The notes below the pieces were generated by a model. It was not told where the DNA came from. It saw only the letters and a list, made by a program, of their open reading frames with translations, and did not search any database. The position numbers were made by a program, and so were the translations under genes. Positions 1 to 7,561 of a stretch of 40,322 bases of DNA are shown here, piece by piece (within the stretch, counting starts at the first letter, position 1; every line of letters starts with the position of its first letter). The DNA lies in contig NZ_QMEX01000024.1 of the NCBI RefSeq assembly GCF_003284925.1, positions 1-40,322 of the forward strand, given 5' to 3'. Origin of the DNA: Mycolicibacter senuensis. Its GTDB lineage: Bacteria; Actinomycetota; Actinomycetes; Mycobacteriales; Mycobacteriaceae.

Positions 1-251
1 AGGTCCTGGTCGACTGCGCGGGCAGTCCCCGCCTGCACCGGGCGATGCGGACCCTGCTCTCGGAGACCCGGATCCTGCTCGGCGAGCTCGAAGAGGCCTA
101 TCCCGATCTGCGCGAGCAGGTCACCGAACATGTCGTGCTGCGTAAGGCAATCGCGGCCGGTGACGAGGCAGCAGCGGTCCGGCTGATCGACGAGCACATG
201 GACGATGCGGTCCGCCGACTGCTGGCGCGCAGAGCGCAGTTGGCGTTGTAA
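1..251 (+). CDS. GntR-family regulator, C-terminal FCD domain (5' end outside window)
   Basis: The reading frame is open from the window edge (first full codon at 3) to a TAA at 249-251, so this is the 3' end of a longer gene. The visible 82 residues are helical and fit the end of an FCD ligand-binding domain: a CAGSPRLHRAM segment and then EHVVLRKAIAAGDEAAAV...DEHM, which matches the family pattern of a metal-ligand His, a GD turn and a closing His. FCD proteins of the FadR/GntR class bind small organic acids and repress catabolic genes. The winged-helix DNA-binding half is not visible. It converges on the IclR gene with only 7 bases between the stops. Placement beside an aromatic-acid cluster suggests, but does not prove, a catabolic target. 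Confidence 0.72.
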   Translation, partial: VLVDCAGSPRLHRAMRTLLSETRILLGELEEAYPDLREQVTEHVVLRKAIAAGDEAAAVRLIDEHMDDAVRRLLARRAQLAL

Positions 252-258
252 CCGCCGG

Positions 259-1062
259 TCATCCGATCCGGTCGCCGATCTCTTTGGCGGCGTCGACCAG
301 CAGAGCTGCCACCGCCCGGTGCCGCGACGGGCTCAGGCGGTGAACCGGCGCGGCGGCATTGAGCGCCAGCAGCACACCGGACGCCCGGGTTGGAATCGGA
401 ACCGCGACGGAGGCGACACCGTCCTCGCTCCCCTCCCGGTTCACCGCGTACCCCTGTTGTCGTATCCGGCTGAGCTCCCGTTGCAGTTCGGTTCTGGTGC
501 CGACCGAGTGCGCCGTGACGCGCTCGAGTTCCTCGTCCGGGTAGAGGCGGGCGACGTCAGCCTCGGACAGGCGTGCCAGCAGCGCCTTTCCGGTCGAGGT
601 GCAGTGCGCGGGCATCGTGCGTCCGAGCCGTGATGCGACCCGAACCGCCGTCGGCCCCTCGGCGGCTGCGATGAACCGGACGCGGGCGCCCTCGATCATC
701 CCGATATGAACCGATTCCCTGAGGTGTTCGCTGAGCCGGCGCAGCACCGGGGTCGCCGCGTCTTCGATGTCGAGGCGGTTGAACACCGACGACGCCACGC
801 TCAGCAACGCGGGCCCGGGGTAGTACGCCTTGGACACCGGATCCTGGCGAACAAAGCCGCGGTATTGCAGCATCGCCAGCAGCCGATGGGCCGTCGATGA
901 CGCGACGGCCAGGTGTTCGGCCGCATCCGTCAAACGGAGCCGCGGTTGTTCTCCCAGCAACAGGATGAGCTTGAGCGCCCTGTCCACCGATCCGATCGGA
1001 TACTGCGGCACCCCGTGGTTCGGGGCGGCGGGGCCGACGGCCGCGCGCGGTTGTCTCTGCAC
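259..1062 (-). CDS. IclR-family transcriptional regulator
   Basis: The 267-residue protein has the IclR layout. An N-terminal winged helix-turn-helix (about residues 24-90; SVDRALKLILLL, then LAVASSTAHRLLAMLQ as the recognition region) is followed by a C-terminal effector-binding domain (SKAYYPGPALL, ESVHIGMIEG, HCTSTGKALLA, TRTELQRELSRIRQQGYAVN and a closing VASVAVPI). IclR proteins of this type (PcaR, PobR and relatives) respond to aromatic acids or ring-cleavage products. It is transcribed divergently from the Rieske dioxygenase operon, its likely target. The GTG start at 1062 is favoured because a TAGTCT hexamer (1070-1075) lies 7 bases upstream, giving a leaderless start. A second GTG at 1011 would also give a normal IclR N-terminus. 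A palindrome covers the start codon, suggesting autoregulation. Confidence 0.88.
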   Translation of the reverse strand: MQRQPRAAVGPAAPNHGVPQYPIGSVDRALKLILLLGEQPRLRLTDAAEHLAVASSTAHRLLAMLQYRGFVRQDPVSKAYYPGPALLSVASSVFNRLDIEDAATPVLRRLSEHLRESVHIGMIEGARVRFIAAAEGPTAVRVASRLGRTMPAHCTSTGKALLARLSEADVARLYPDEELERVTAHSVGTRTELQRELSRIRQQGYAVNREGSEDGVASVAVPIPTRASGVLLALNAAAPVHRLSPSRHRAVAALLVDAAKEIGDRIG

Positions 1063-1070
1063 AGCAGAGA
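1054..1070. promoter_or_regulatory. Candidate IclR operator, copy 1 (TCTCTG-N5-CAGAGA)
   Basis: A perfect 6-5-6 palindrome, TCTCTGCACAGCAGAGA, overlaps the iclR GTG codon and abuts its proposed -10 box (1070-1075). A near copy with 15 of 17 identical positions lies at 1137-1153 in front of the divergent dioxygenase operon. The pair in one divergent intergenic region is what an autoregulated IclR repressor or activator would need. Binding is inferred. Confidence 0.5.
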
Positions 1071-1100
1071 GACTACCTAGTCAATTGACCTTGAAAACCC

Positions 1101-1134
1101 ATTCCTGGCAGAGTTCCCACCATGTGCCAGGAAT
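1101..1134. promoter_or_regulatory. Inverted repeat ATTCCTGGCA-N14-TGCCAGGAAT
   Basis: Two perfect 10-base arms (1101-1110 and 1125-1134) are separated by 14 bases in the middle of the divergent iclR/dioxygenase region. The sequence differs from the TCTCTG palindromes on either side, so it may serve a second regulator (for example the GntR/FCD protein at the window edge) or be an alternative IclR site. The spacing, about two helical turns between arm centres, suits a dimer or a pair of dimers. Confidence 0.45.
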
Positions 1135-1136
1135 TT

Positions 1137-1153
1137 TCTCTGCGCAGCAGATA
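1137..1153. promoter_or_regulatory. Candidate IclR operator, copy 2, overlapping the dioxygenase promoter
   Basis: TCTCTGCGCAGCAGATA repeats the 1054-1070 palindrome with two changes. Its right end overlaps a TACCCT hexamer (1152-1157) that is the best -10 candidate for the dioxygenase operon, 26 bases before the ATG at 1184. A protein bound here would sit across the -10/-35 region. No convincing -35 is seen. Confidence 0.48.
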
Positions 1154-1183
1154 CCCTGGGGCTCAGAGACTGGAGTCGCGCCA

Positions 1184-2623
1184 ATGAGTGATCACCGGCA
1201 AGTCCTCGACGAGGTCCGGCGGGGGATGGTGCCGGCGCACATCTACAACGACGCCGAGATCTTCGAACTCGAGCGCGAGCGACTCTTCCGCCGGGCCTGG
1301 ATGTTCGTGGCGCACGAGTCGGAGATCCCGCAAGACGGCGACTACGTCGTACGGCGACTCCTCAACGACTCGTTCATCATCGCCCGCGACTCGAAGGGCG
1401 ATGTGCGGGCCATGTTCAACATGTGCCTGCATCGCGGCATGCAGGTGTGCCGCGCCGAGATGGGCAATGCCTCGAATTTCCGGTGCCCGTACCACGGCTG
1501 GTCGTACCGTAACGACGGGCGACTCACCGGCCTGCCCTTTCACCAGGAGGCCTACGGCGGCGAGGCAGGCTTTCAGAAGCGAGGCCAGACGTTGTTGCCG
1601 GCACCCAACCTCGCCAGCTACAACGGCATGATCTTCATCAGCCTCGACGCGCAAGCTCCGCCGCTGGAGGAGTTTCTCGGCGACTTCAGGTTCTACCTCG
1701 ACTTCTACACCAGGCAAAGCCGAAGCGGTTTGGAGGTGCGCGGCCCGCAGCGGTGGCGCATCAAGGCCAACTGGAAGATCGGCGTCGAGAACTTCGCCGG
1801 CGACATGTATCACACGCCCCATACCCACGCCTCGGTCGTCGACATCGGGTTGTTCCGCGAACCCAAGGCGCAGAAACGCAAAGACGGCGCCACGTATTGG
1901 GCCGGCTGTGGCGGTGGCACGACTTACAAGCTGCCCCCGGGCACGTTCGAGGAGCGGATGCGCTACGTCGGCTACCCCGACGACATGGTGGGGCGAATCA
2001 AACAAGTGTGGTCCGAGGATCATCAGCGCGTCGTCGGCGACGACGGCTTCATGATCTCGGCGGCATCCTGCTTTCCGAACCTGAGCCTGGTACACAATTG
2101 GCCGAAGATCCAAGACAGCGACGATGTGTTGCCGTTCATATCGATTCGCACCTGGCAGCCGATCAGCCAGAACGAAACCGAGGTGTATTCGTGGTTCGCG
2201 GTCGACGCAGCGGCGCCCGAGCAGTTCAAGAAGGACTCCTACAAGGCCTACCTGATGTGCTTCGGTTCCACCGGCATGTTCGAACAGGACGACGTGGAGA
2301 ACTGGGTCTCGCTGACCAATACCGCCGCCGGATCGATGGCGCGCCAGCTACTGCTCAACGGCCGGATGGGACTGCTCGCTGACGACACACCGGTGGTGAA
2401 TGCGTTGCCGCCGGAACAGTTTCATGGACCGGGTGTCGCCCAGGTCGGCTACAACGAGAACAACCAGCGCGCCATTCTGCGGATGTGGGCAGATCACCTG
2501 CAACTGCCTCCGGTGCCGCTGGAGCCGGCGGCTATCGGCGGACAGCCCGAGGGGATTACCCCGCTGGTGCAGACCAACGGCGTTTCGGCATGCCCGACGG
2601 CCTACCAGGAGGCCCGGGCATGA
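1184..2623 (+). CDS. Rieske non-haem iron ring-hydroxylating dioxygenase, alpha (catalytic) subunit
   Basis: The 479-residue protein has both signatures of a ring-hydroxylating dioxygenase large subunit. The Rieske 2Fe-2S centre is CLH (C81, H83) and CPYHGW (C101, H104). The mononuclear iron site lies in ENFAGDMYHTPHTH, with N203, D207, H210 and H215 in the usual spacing and an acidic ligand candidate in FEQDDVENW (D369/D370). It would dihydroxylate an aromatic acid with O2 and electrons from a ferredoxin chain. The ATG at 1184 is chosen because GGAG lies 9 bases upstream and the family N-terminus fits; the open frame extends further upstream without family sequence. It overlaps the beta gene by 4 bases. 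The neighbouring decarboxylase and pca genes point to phthalate or a related dicarboxylate as substrate; this is inference. Confidence 0.93.
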   Translation: MSDHRQVLDEVRRGMVPAHIYNDAEIFELERERLFRRAWMFVAHESEIPQDGDYVVRRLLNDSFIIARDSKGDVRAMFNMCLHRGMQVCRAEMGNASNFRCPYHGWSYRNDGRLTGLPFHQEAYGGEAGFQKRGQTLLPAPNLASYNGMIFISLDAQAPPLEEFLGDFRFYLDFYTRQSRSGLEVRGPQRWRIKANWKIGVENFAGDMYHTPHTHASVVDIGLFREPKAQKRKDGATYWAGCGGGTTYKLPPGTFEERMRYVGYPDDMVGRIKQVWSEDHQRVVGDDGFMISAASCFPNLSLVHNWPKIQDSDDVLPFISIRTWQPISQNETEVYSWFAVDAAAPEQFKKDSYKAYLMCFGSTGMFEQDDVENWVSLTNTAAGSMARQLLLNGRMGLLADDTPVVNALPPEQFHGPGVAQVGYNENNQRAILRMWADHLQLPPVPLEPAAIGGQPEGITPLVQTNGVSACPTAYQEARA

Positions 2624-3246
2624 CGTCGACCGAACGAGGTGAGCGCGCCGGGTTCCCTCGGCCGAGCGACGCCGCACGACCGTGGGAGCTGGCCGTGCTG
2701 GGCGGTCATGCGCCCCGGCAGGTCCGCACCGGCAAGCCACTGCCGTTCAACGACGTCCGGCATCTGCAGGCACATCAGTTCCTGGTCGATGAGGCCTATC
2801 TCCTGGACGCACAGCGCTACAGCGAATGGCTCGACACCCTCACCGAGGACATCCACTACTTCGCCCCGGTCCGGGTGACCACGGCCTCGGGCGCCGGATT
2901 CGACACCTCGCCGGGCATGGCCCACTTCGACGAGAACAAGTACTCGCTGAACCGGCGCGTCGCGCGCTTTGCGACCGAACACGCCTGGACCGAGGATCCG
3001 CCGTCACGGCTGCGCCATCACATCACCAACGTGCGCACGTTTGCCTGCGACGATGACGCGCATCTGATCGTGGAGTCAGCCGAGTTGCTTTTCCGCAGCC
3101 GTGGTGACGTGAACGAGGCCGCGCCGATCTCCTGCGGTCGAGAGGATCTGCTGCGTCTCACCGATCAGGGGTGGAAGCTGGCGCGCCGCACGATCTATCT
3201 CGACGAGTCGGTCCTTCGGATGCAGAATCTGGCGGTGTTCCTGTGA
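2620..3246 (+). CDS. Ring-hydroxylating dioxygenase, beta (small) subunit
   Basis: The 208-residue protein has the NTF2-like/SnoaL fold pattern of dioxygenase beta subunits: HQFLVDEAYLLDAQRYSEWLDTLTEDIHYFAPVR near residue 45-80, then LRHHITNVRTF and the C-terminal WKLARRTIYLDESVLRMQNLAVFL. Beta subunits have no cofactor and stabilise the alpha3beta3 hexamer. The ATG overlaps the alpha stop (ATGA), and AGGAGG lies 7 bases upstream, so the start is firm. An extra N-terminal segment of about 35 residues precedes the core. The gene overlaps the next start by 4 bases (GTGA), so the two products are made in step. Confidence 0.92.
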   Translation: MTSTERGERAGFPRPSDAARPWELAVLGGHAPRQVRTGKPLPFNDVRHLQAHQFLVDEAYLLDAQRYSEWLDTLTEDIHYFAPVRVTTASGAGFDTSPGMAHFDENKYSLNRRVARFATEHAWTEDPPSRLRHHITNVRTFACDDDAHLIVESAELLFRSRGDVNEAAPISCGREDLLRLTDQGWKLARRTIYLDESVLRMQNLAVFL

Positions 3247-3503
3247 GTGAACTCGAAGACCTCATCGGTTGCTCGGTGGGCGAAACCATCACCATCGCCA
3301 ATGAATTCACCGAGGTGACGTTGCGCCGAGTCGACACCCGGAACGGTTCGCGGCTGCTCGTCACCTCACCGAAGTCGGGACAGTGGATCAGTCTGGACGC
3401 CTTGGAGATCGAAGCGCTGACGTGGCAGAACGCCTACACCCTGGCGGCGATGGTCGGAAAGATGCACGAACCGCTGCTGTGCGACGAAACCGAACTGCCA
3501 TGA
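3243..3503 (+). CDS. Small conserved-looking accessory protein of the dioxygenase operon (86 aa)
   Basis: A GTG overlaps the beta-subunit stop as GTGA, and the TGA overlaps the next ATG, so this 86-residue gene is embedded in the translationally coupled operon. It has only two cysteines (C10 and C81), so it is neither a 2Fe-2S nor a 3Fe-4S ferredoxin even though it occupies the slot where a ferredoxin gene often lies. The sequence looks like a small beta-rich fold (ETITIANEFTEVTLRRV, NGSRLLVTSP, GQWISLDALEIEALTW) with a helical tail. I recall similar small proteins beside mycobacterial dioxygenases, sometimes misleadingly named dihydrodiol dehydrogenase, but know no proven function. A structural or assembly partner of the oxygenase is plausible. 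Confidence 0.82.
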   Translation: MSELEDLIGCSVGETITIANEFTEVTLRRVDTRNGSRLLVTSPKSGQWISLDALEIEALTWQNAYTLAAMVGKMHEPLLCDETELP

Positions 3504-4315
3504 CGCGATGGCTCGAGGGCAAACGGGCACTGGTCGTCGGCGCTGGGTCCGGTATCGGTCGAGCGGTCGTGGACGCATATCTCGAAGAGGGAGCGCAGGT
3601 CGCCGTCCTGGAGCGCGATGCCACCAAATGCGCTGCCCTGCAGCAGCAGTTGCCGGGGCTGCCGGTGACACAGGGAGACGCGACGACGGCCGAGGCCAAC
3701 GCGCGTGCGGTCGCCGCCGCCGTCGCGGCCTTCGGCGGACTGGACACGCTGGTCAACTGCGTCGGGATCTTCGACTTCTACAAGGGCATCGGTGACATAT
3801 CGACCGATGAGCTTGCGCCGGCCTTCGACGAGATGTTCACGACTAACGTGTTGAGCCATCTGCAGTCGGTGAAGGCGGCCCTGCCGGCGCTGCGAGCCCA
3901 GGAGCAGTCCTCGATCGTTCTCACCGAGTCCACGTCCTCGTTCTATCCGGGCCGCGGCGGCGTGCTCTACGTCGCCTCGAAGTTCGCGGTTCGCGGCCTG
4001 GTCACCACGCTCGCCCACGAACTCGCCCCGCACATCCGCGTCAACGGCGTTGCACCGGGCGGAACGCTGCACACCGACCTGCGCGGCCTGCGCAACCTGT
4101 CGCTGGACCATATCCGCCTGGACGACACCCCCGACCGTGCCCGCGATCTGGCAGCGCGCACCCCACTCAATGTCGCCCTCACACCGCAGGATCACGCCTG
4201 GAGCTTTGTGTTCCTGGCATCAGACCGCTCCCGCGGCATCACTGCCGGAAGCATCCATCCCGACGGCGGGTTCGGGATGGGTAAAGCCGCAGCACCCACC
4301 GGGGACCACGCGTGA
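3500..4315 (+). CDS. cis-Dihydrodiol dehydrogenase, SDR family (BphB/HcaB type)
   Basis: This 271-residue classical short-chain dehydrogenase has a GAGSGIG nucleotide motif (residues 14-20), NCVG (86-89) in place of NNAG, and the catalytic triad S144, Y157, K161 (YVASK). The segment VGIFDFYKGI after the NCVG motif resembles the IWDY region of biphenyl and phenylpropionate dihydrodiol dehydrogenases, which supports a cis-diol substrate rather than a generic alcohol. It would oxidise the dioxygenase product with NAD+ to restore the aromatic ring as a catechol. The ATG overlaps the upstream TGA. The 3' end overlaps the next GTG. The cofactor is inferred from family practice. Confidence 0.88.
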   Translation: MTRWLEGKRALVVGAGSGIGRAVVDAYLEEGAQVAVLERDATKCAALQQQLPGLPVTQGDATTAEANARAVAAAVAAFGGLDTLVNCVGIFDFYKGIGDISTDELAPAFDEMFTTNVLSHLQSVKAALPALRAQEQSSIVLTESTSSFYPGRGGVLYVASKFAVRGLVTTLAHELAPHIRVNGVAPGGTLHTDLRGLRNLSLDHIRLDDTPDRARDLAARTPLNVALTPQDHAWSFVFLASDRSRGITAGSIHPDGGFGMGKAAAPTGDHA

Positions 4316-5040
4316 CCGCAGCCGACCTGACGGTGCTACGGGCCGAGATCGCACAAGCGTGCCGAGTGGCTGCATCGCGGGGCCTCGTCGACGGCATTCT
4401 CGGACACATCAGTGCCCGAATCGATGAAGATCACCTGCTCATCCGGTGCCGCAGCGACTCCGACGGCGGTGTGGCATTCACCCGGCCCGACGACATCCGC
4501 CTCATCCGATTCGACGGAACACCCGGGGCAGCAGGCGAATTGAACGGCTACCGGGTGCCCAACGAGTTGCCGATCCACGTCGAGACGCTGCTGGCACATC
4601 CCGAGCACCGCGCGGTGGCCCACCTGCATCCGCCGGCCGTCGTGGCGGCTGATCTGGCCGGTATCACAATCGAACCGATCTACGGCGCCTTCGATATCCC
4701 GGGCGCATGGCTGGCTCGTGACGGGGTTCCGGTCTATCCGAGGGCGGTGCTGATCCGCACCGCGGAACTGGGCAAGGAGATGGTCGCCGCCATGCGGGGA
4801 AAGCCGGTGGTGATCTGTCGTGGCCACGGCATCACCAGTGCCGCCGCCACGGTCCCGCAGGCCGTCCTGCAAGCGATCAGCCTCGACCGGTTGGCGGCCA
4901 TGTCGCTGCGCATTCGCGCCGCGGGCGGCACGTTGACACCAATCGACGAGTCCGATTGGGCAGATCTGCCCGATTTAGGCCCGTCGTTCACCGCAGCCGC
5001 GGCCTGGCGCCATGAGATCGCCCGAGTCGAAACCGGCTGA
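4312..5040 (+). CDS. Class II aldolase/adducin-fold protein, probable dihydroxyphthalate-type decarboxylase
   Basis: The 242-residue protein has the class II aldolase signatures: a phosphate-loop-like GLVDGILGHISARI near the N-terminus, an acidic ELPIHVETL, the metal-binding HLH of VAHLHPP, and a third His in CRGHGITSA. Members of this fold include 3,4-dihydroxyphthalate decarboxylase (PhtC), which converts the phthalate dihydrodiol-derived catechol into protocatechuate. Its position directly after a dihydrodiol dehydrogenase and before the protocatechuate genes matches that step. Sugar aldolase activity is the alternative by sequence alone. GTG start with a 4-base overlap to the dehydrogenase; last gene of the overlapped run. 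Confidence 0.8.
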   Translation: MTAADLTVLRAEIAQACRVAASRGLVDGILGHISARIDEDHLLIRCRSDSDGGVAFTRPDDIRLIRFDGTPGAAGELNGYRVPNELPIHVETLLAHPEHRAVAHLHPPAVVAADLAGITIEPIYGAFDIPGAWLARDGVPVYPRAVLIRTAELGKEMVAAMRGKPVVICRGHGITSAAATVPQAVLQAISLDRLAAMSLRIRAAGGTLTPIDESDWADLPDLGPSFTAAAAWRHEIARVETG

Positions 5041-5058
5041 ACCGATGACGCCTACCGA

Positions 5059-5064
5059 TATCGT
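5059..5064 (+). promoter_or_regulatory. Candidate -10 box of the pcaHGBL unit
   Basis: TATCGT lies 6 bases before the pcaH ATG in the only non-overlapping junction of the catabolic cluster (30 bases between the decarboxylase stop and pcaH). This is the geometry of a leaderless mycobacterial promoter. The -35 position is not convincing. It would let the protocatechuate branch be expressed separately from the dioxygenase operon. Confidence 0.5.
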
Positions 5065-5070
5065 GACGCT

Positions 5071-5817
5071 ATGACGGGCCAGGCGGAGATCAGCGCAGAG
5101 ATCGCGGCGATCCAGGCCGGGTACCGGGCCGCAGGTACCCGCGAGAGCCAACCGAGGCTGGACTATCCGCCGTATCGCAGCAGCAGGCTTCGCCATCCCA
5201 AAAGGCCGTTACACCTGACCGATCCGGAGACCGTCGAGTTGCGGGGGCCCTGCTTCGGCGACTCCGATGTCGATGCCGCCGACGCCGATCTGACGGCCCA
5301 GCACCCCGGCGAACCGATCGGCGAGCGCATCGTGGTGACCGGGCGCATCCTCGACGGTGGCGGCAGGCCGGTGCGCCGGCAACTCGTCGAGATCTGGCAG
5401 GCCAACGCCAGCGGCCGCTACATCCACCAGGGGGATCAGCACCCGGCGCCGTTGGACCCCAATTTCACCGGCGCGGGACGTTGCCTCACCGACGACGACG
5501 GCTCCTACCGGTTCACGACGATCAAACCGGGCCCCTACCCGTGGCGTAACCACCACAACGCGTGGCGCCCCGCGCATGTCCATTTCTCGGTGTTCGGCAC
5601 TGATTTCACGCAGCGGATGATCACTCAGATGTACTTCCCGGGCGACCCGCTGTTCGCGTTGGACCCGATCTGCCAGTCGATCACCGATCAGCAGGCCCGC
5701 GACCGGCTCGTCGCGAGCTACGACCACGACATCACCAGCCCCGAATGGGCCACCGGCTACCGGTGGGACGTGGTGCTCACCGGCCCGGCCGCAACGCCGT
5801 TCGAGGAGCCGCGGTGA
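5071..5817 (+). CDS. pcaH: Protocatechuate 3,4-dioxygenase, beta subunit
   Basis: This 248-residue intradiol dioxygenase subunit carries all four ferric-iron ligands in the right spacing: Y117, Y156 (GPYPW), H169 and H171 (PAHVH), equal to the 408/447/460/462 set of the Pseudomonas enzyme. It cleaves protocatechuate between the two hydroxyls to 3-carboxy-cis,cis-muconate. An N-terminal arm (residues 1-60, with DYPPYRSSRLRHPKRPL) is typical of PcaH. The ATG sits 6 bases after a TATCGT hexamer, so a leaderless start is likely. The gene overlaps pcaG by 4 bases (GTGA), consistent with equimolar subunits. Confidence 0.96.
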   Translation: MTGQAEISAEIAAIQAGYRAAGTRESQPRLDYPPYRSSRLRHPKRPLHLTDPETVELRGPCFGDSDVDAADADLTAQHPGEPIGERIVVTGRILDGGGRPVRRQLVEIWQANASGRYIHQGDQHPAPLDPNFTGAGRCLTDDDGSYRFTTIKPGPYPWRNHHNAWRPAHVHFSVFGTDFTQRMITQMYFPGDPLFALDPICQSITDQQARDRLVASYDHDITSPEWATGYRWDVVLTGPAATPFEEPR

Positions 5818-6365
5818 CCAGGTTGACCGCCACCCCCGGGCAGACCGTCGGCCCGTTCTTCGGGTTCGCGTTGCCGTTCGACCGTGGCAACGAACTCGTC
5901 TCCCCCGACTCACCCGATGCCGTCCGGCTGCACGGCACCGTCACCGACGGCGCCGGAGCGCCGGTTCCCGATGCGTTGCTGGAGATCTGGCAGCCCGATA
6001 CCGACGGCTCGGTGTCAACGGCCACCGGATCGCTCCGGCGGGACGGCCGGACCTTCACCGGCTGGGGACGCGCTGCGACCGACACGCACGGTTATTACAG
6101 CTTCACGACGATCAAACCCGGTGCACGGCAACGGTTGACACCATTCATCGCGGTCGCCGTGTTCGCACGCGGTCTGCTGAACCGGTTGTTCACCCGCGCC
6201 TACCTGCCCGACGAGCAGCTCGACGCCGACCGACTGCTCAGCTCGTTGCCCGATGATCGGCGCCATACCCTCATCGCGGTGCCCGACGAGCACGGGTTCC
6301 GTTTCGACATCAGGCTGCAGGGCGCCCAGGAGACGGTGTTTCTCCGTTATCGGGGGCAACCGTGA
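5814..6365 (+). CDS. pcaG: Protocatechuate 3,4-dioxygenase, alpha subunit
   Basis: This 183-residue subunit begins TATPGQTVGPFFGFALPF, the standard PcaG opening, and contains the intradiol core LHGTVTDGAGAPVPDALLEIWQPD and YYSFTTIKPG. It lacks the iron ligands seen in PcaH, as expected for the structural alpha partner that helps form the active-site cavity. The GTG at 5814 overlaps the pcaH stop; the frame is open further upstream but the family N-terminus begins here. The 3' end overlaps pcaB by 4 bases. Confidence 0.95.
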   Translation: MTRLTATPGQTVGPFFGFALPFDRGNELVSPDSPDAVRLHGTVTDGAGAPVPDALLEIWQPDTDGSVSTATGSLRRDGRTFTGWGRAATDTHGYYSFTTIKPGARQRLTPFIAVAVFARGLLNRLFTRAYLPDEQLDADRLLSSLPDDRRHTLIAVPDEHGFRFDIRLQGAQETVFLRYRGQP

Positions 6366-7561
6366 CGGACTTGCTGTGGCCCGGCGACCACCGGGCGGGG
6401 CAGATCTTCAGCGACGCGGCGTTTCTGACCGCAATGGCACGGGTCGAAAACGCTTGGCTTCGTACGCTTGTCGACGCCGGTATCGCGCCGGACTCGGCGC
6501 GAGCCGACCTGACCGCGATGATCGCGGCAACCGACGTCGAGGCGGTGGCCGTAGCGGCCGAGATCACCGGCAACCCGGTGCCCGCGCTGGTGACCCTGCT
6601 TCGTGACCGCACCGGCGGTGAACCGGCACGCTGGCTGCACCGAGGCCTGACCAGCCAGGACGTCGTCGATACCGCGCTGATGCTCTGTCTTCGCGATGCG
6701 CTGGAGCGCATCCACGGCGAAATCCTCGCGCAGGTGCGGCGATTGGCCGAGCTGGCCGAGACCTACCGCGACAGTCCCATGCTCGCCCGCACCCTGACCC
6801 AGCCCGCGTTGCCCACGACGATCGGCATGAAGATCGCACATTGGCTTGACGGGGTTCTCGATGCGGCCGACTCATTAGCCGCGCTACCGGCACTTCCGGT
6901 TCAGGCCGGTGGCGCCGTGGGGACGCTGGCGGCTGCCACGGAGCTGGCCGGCTCACCCGGCGACGCCGCCGCACTGTCAGGGCGACTGGCCACCGCCCTT
7001 GATCTCACCGACCGCCCCCCGTGGCACACCACCCGGTCCGTTCTGACCCGGGTGGGCGACGCGTTGGCCACCTGTTGCGACGCCTGGGGCCACATCGCCG
7101 GCGATGTTGCGATCGGCAGCAGGGCCGAGGTCGGCGAACTGGCGGAGGGCCGAGGTGGCGGTTCATCCACCATGCCGCACAAGAGCAATCCGGTGTTGTC
7201 CATCCTGATCCGGCGCGCCGCGTTGGTTGCGCCGTCGCTGAGCGCCGCCGTGCACGGCGCGTCGGCGGCCAGCGTCGATGAGCGCTCCGACGGCGGCTGG
7301 CATGCCGAATGGGCCACCCTCCGAACATTGAGCCGTCACACCGTCGTGGCCGCAGCCCAGACCGCCGAACTGCTCGCCGGCCTGGTCATCGACACCGACC
7401 GTGCCGCGGCGAACCTGGCCGCCGCCGGTGACCTGCTCGCAGAGCAGCGGTCCATGACCGAGTTGACCGGTCGTACGGCCCGGCGCGACTACACCGGCGC
7501 GACAAGCCATCTCATCGATGTCGTGCTGCAACGCGCGCGCCACACCACGGGAGCGACATGA
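6362..7561 (+). CDS. pcaB: 3-Carboxy-cis,cis-muconate cycloisomerase
   Basis: This 399-residue member of the fumarase/aspartase superfamily has the HRGLTSQD segment (residues 93-100) and the superfamily signature GSSTMPHKSNPV (267-278). PcaB cyclises carboxymuconate to 4-carboxymuconolactone; bacterial PcaB of this family does so without metal. Adenylosuccinate lyase is the main look-alike, but the length and the pca neighbours settle the call. GTG start overlapping the pcaG stop; the TGA overlaps the pcaL ATG (ATGA). Confidence 0.93.
   Translation: MTDLLWPGDHRAGQIFSDAAFLTAMARVENAWLRTLVDAGIAPDSARADLTAMIAATDVEAVAVAAEITGNPVPALVTLLRDRTGGEPARWLHRGLTSQDVVDTALMLCLRDALERIHGEILAQVRRLAELAETYRDSPMLARTLTQPALPTTIGMKIAHWLDGVLDAADSLAALPALPVQAGGAVGTLAAATELAGSPGDAAALSGRLATALDLTDRPPWHTTRSVLTRVGDALATCCDAWGHIAGDVAIGSRAEVGELAEGRGGGSSTMPHKSNPVLSILIRRAALVAPSLSAAVHGASAASVDERSDGGWHAEWATLRTLSRHTVVAAAQTAELLAGLVIDTDRAAANLAAAGDLLAEQRSMTELTGRTARRDYTGATSHLIDVVLQRARHTTGAT

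Noticed and set aside
3243..3503. Reading the 86-aa dioxygenase-operon protein as a ferredoxin
   Set aside because: It has only two Cys, far apart, and no cluster-binding spacing.
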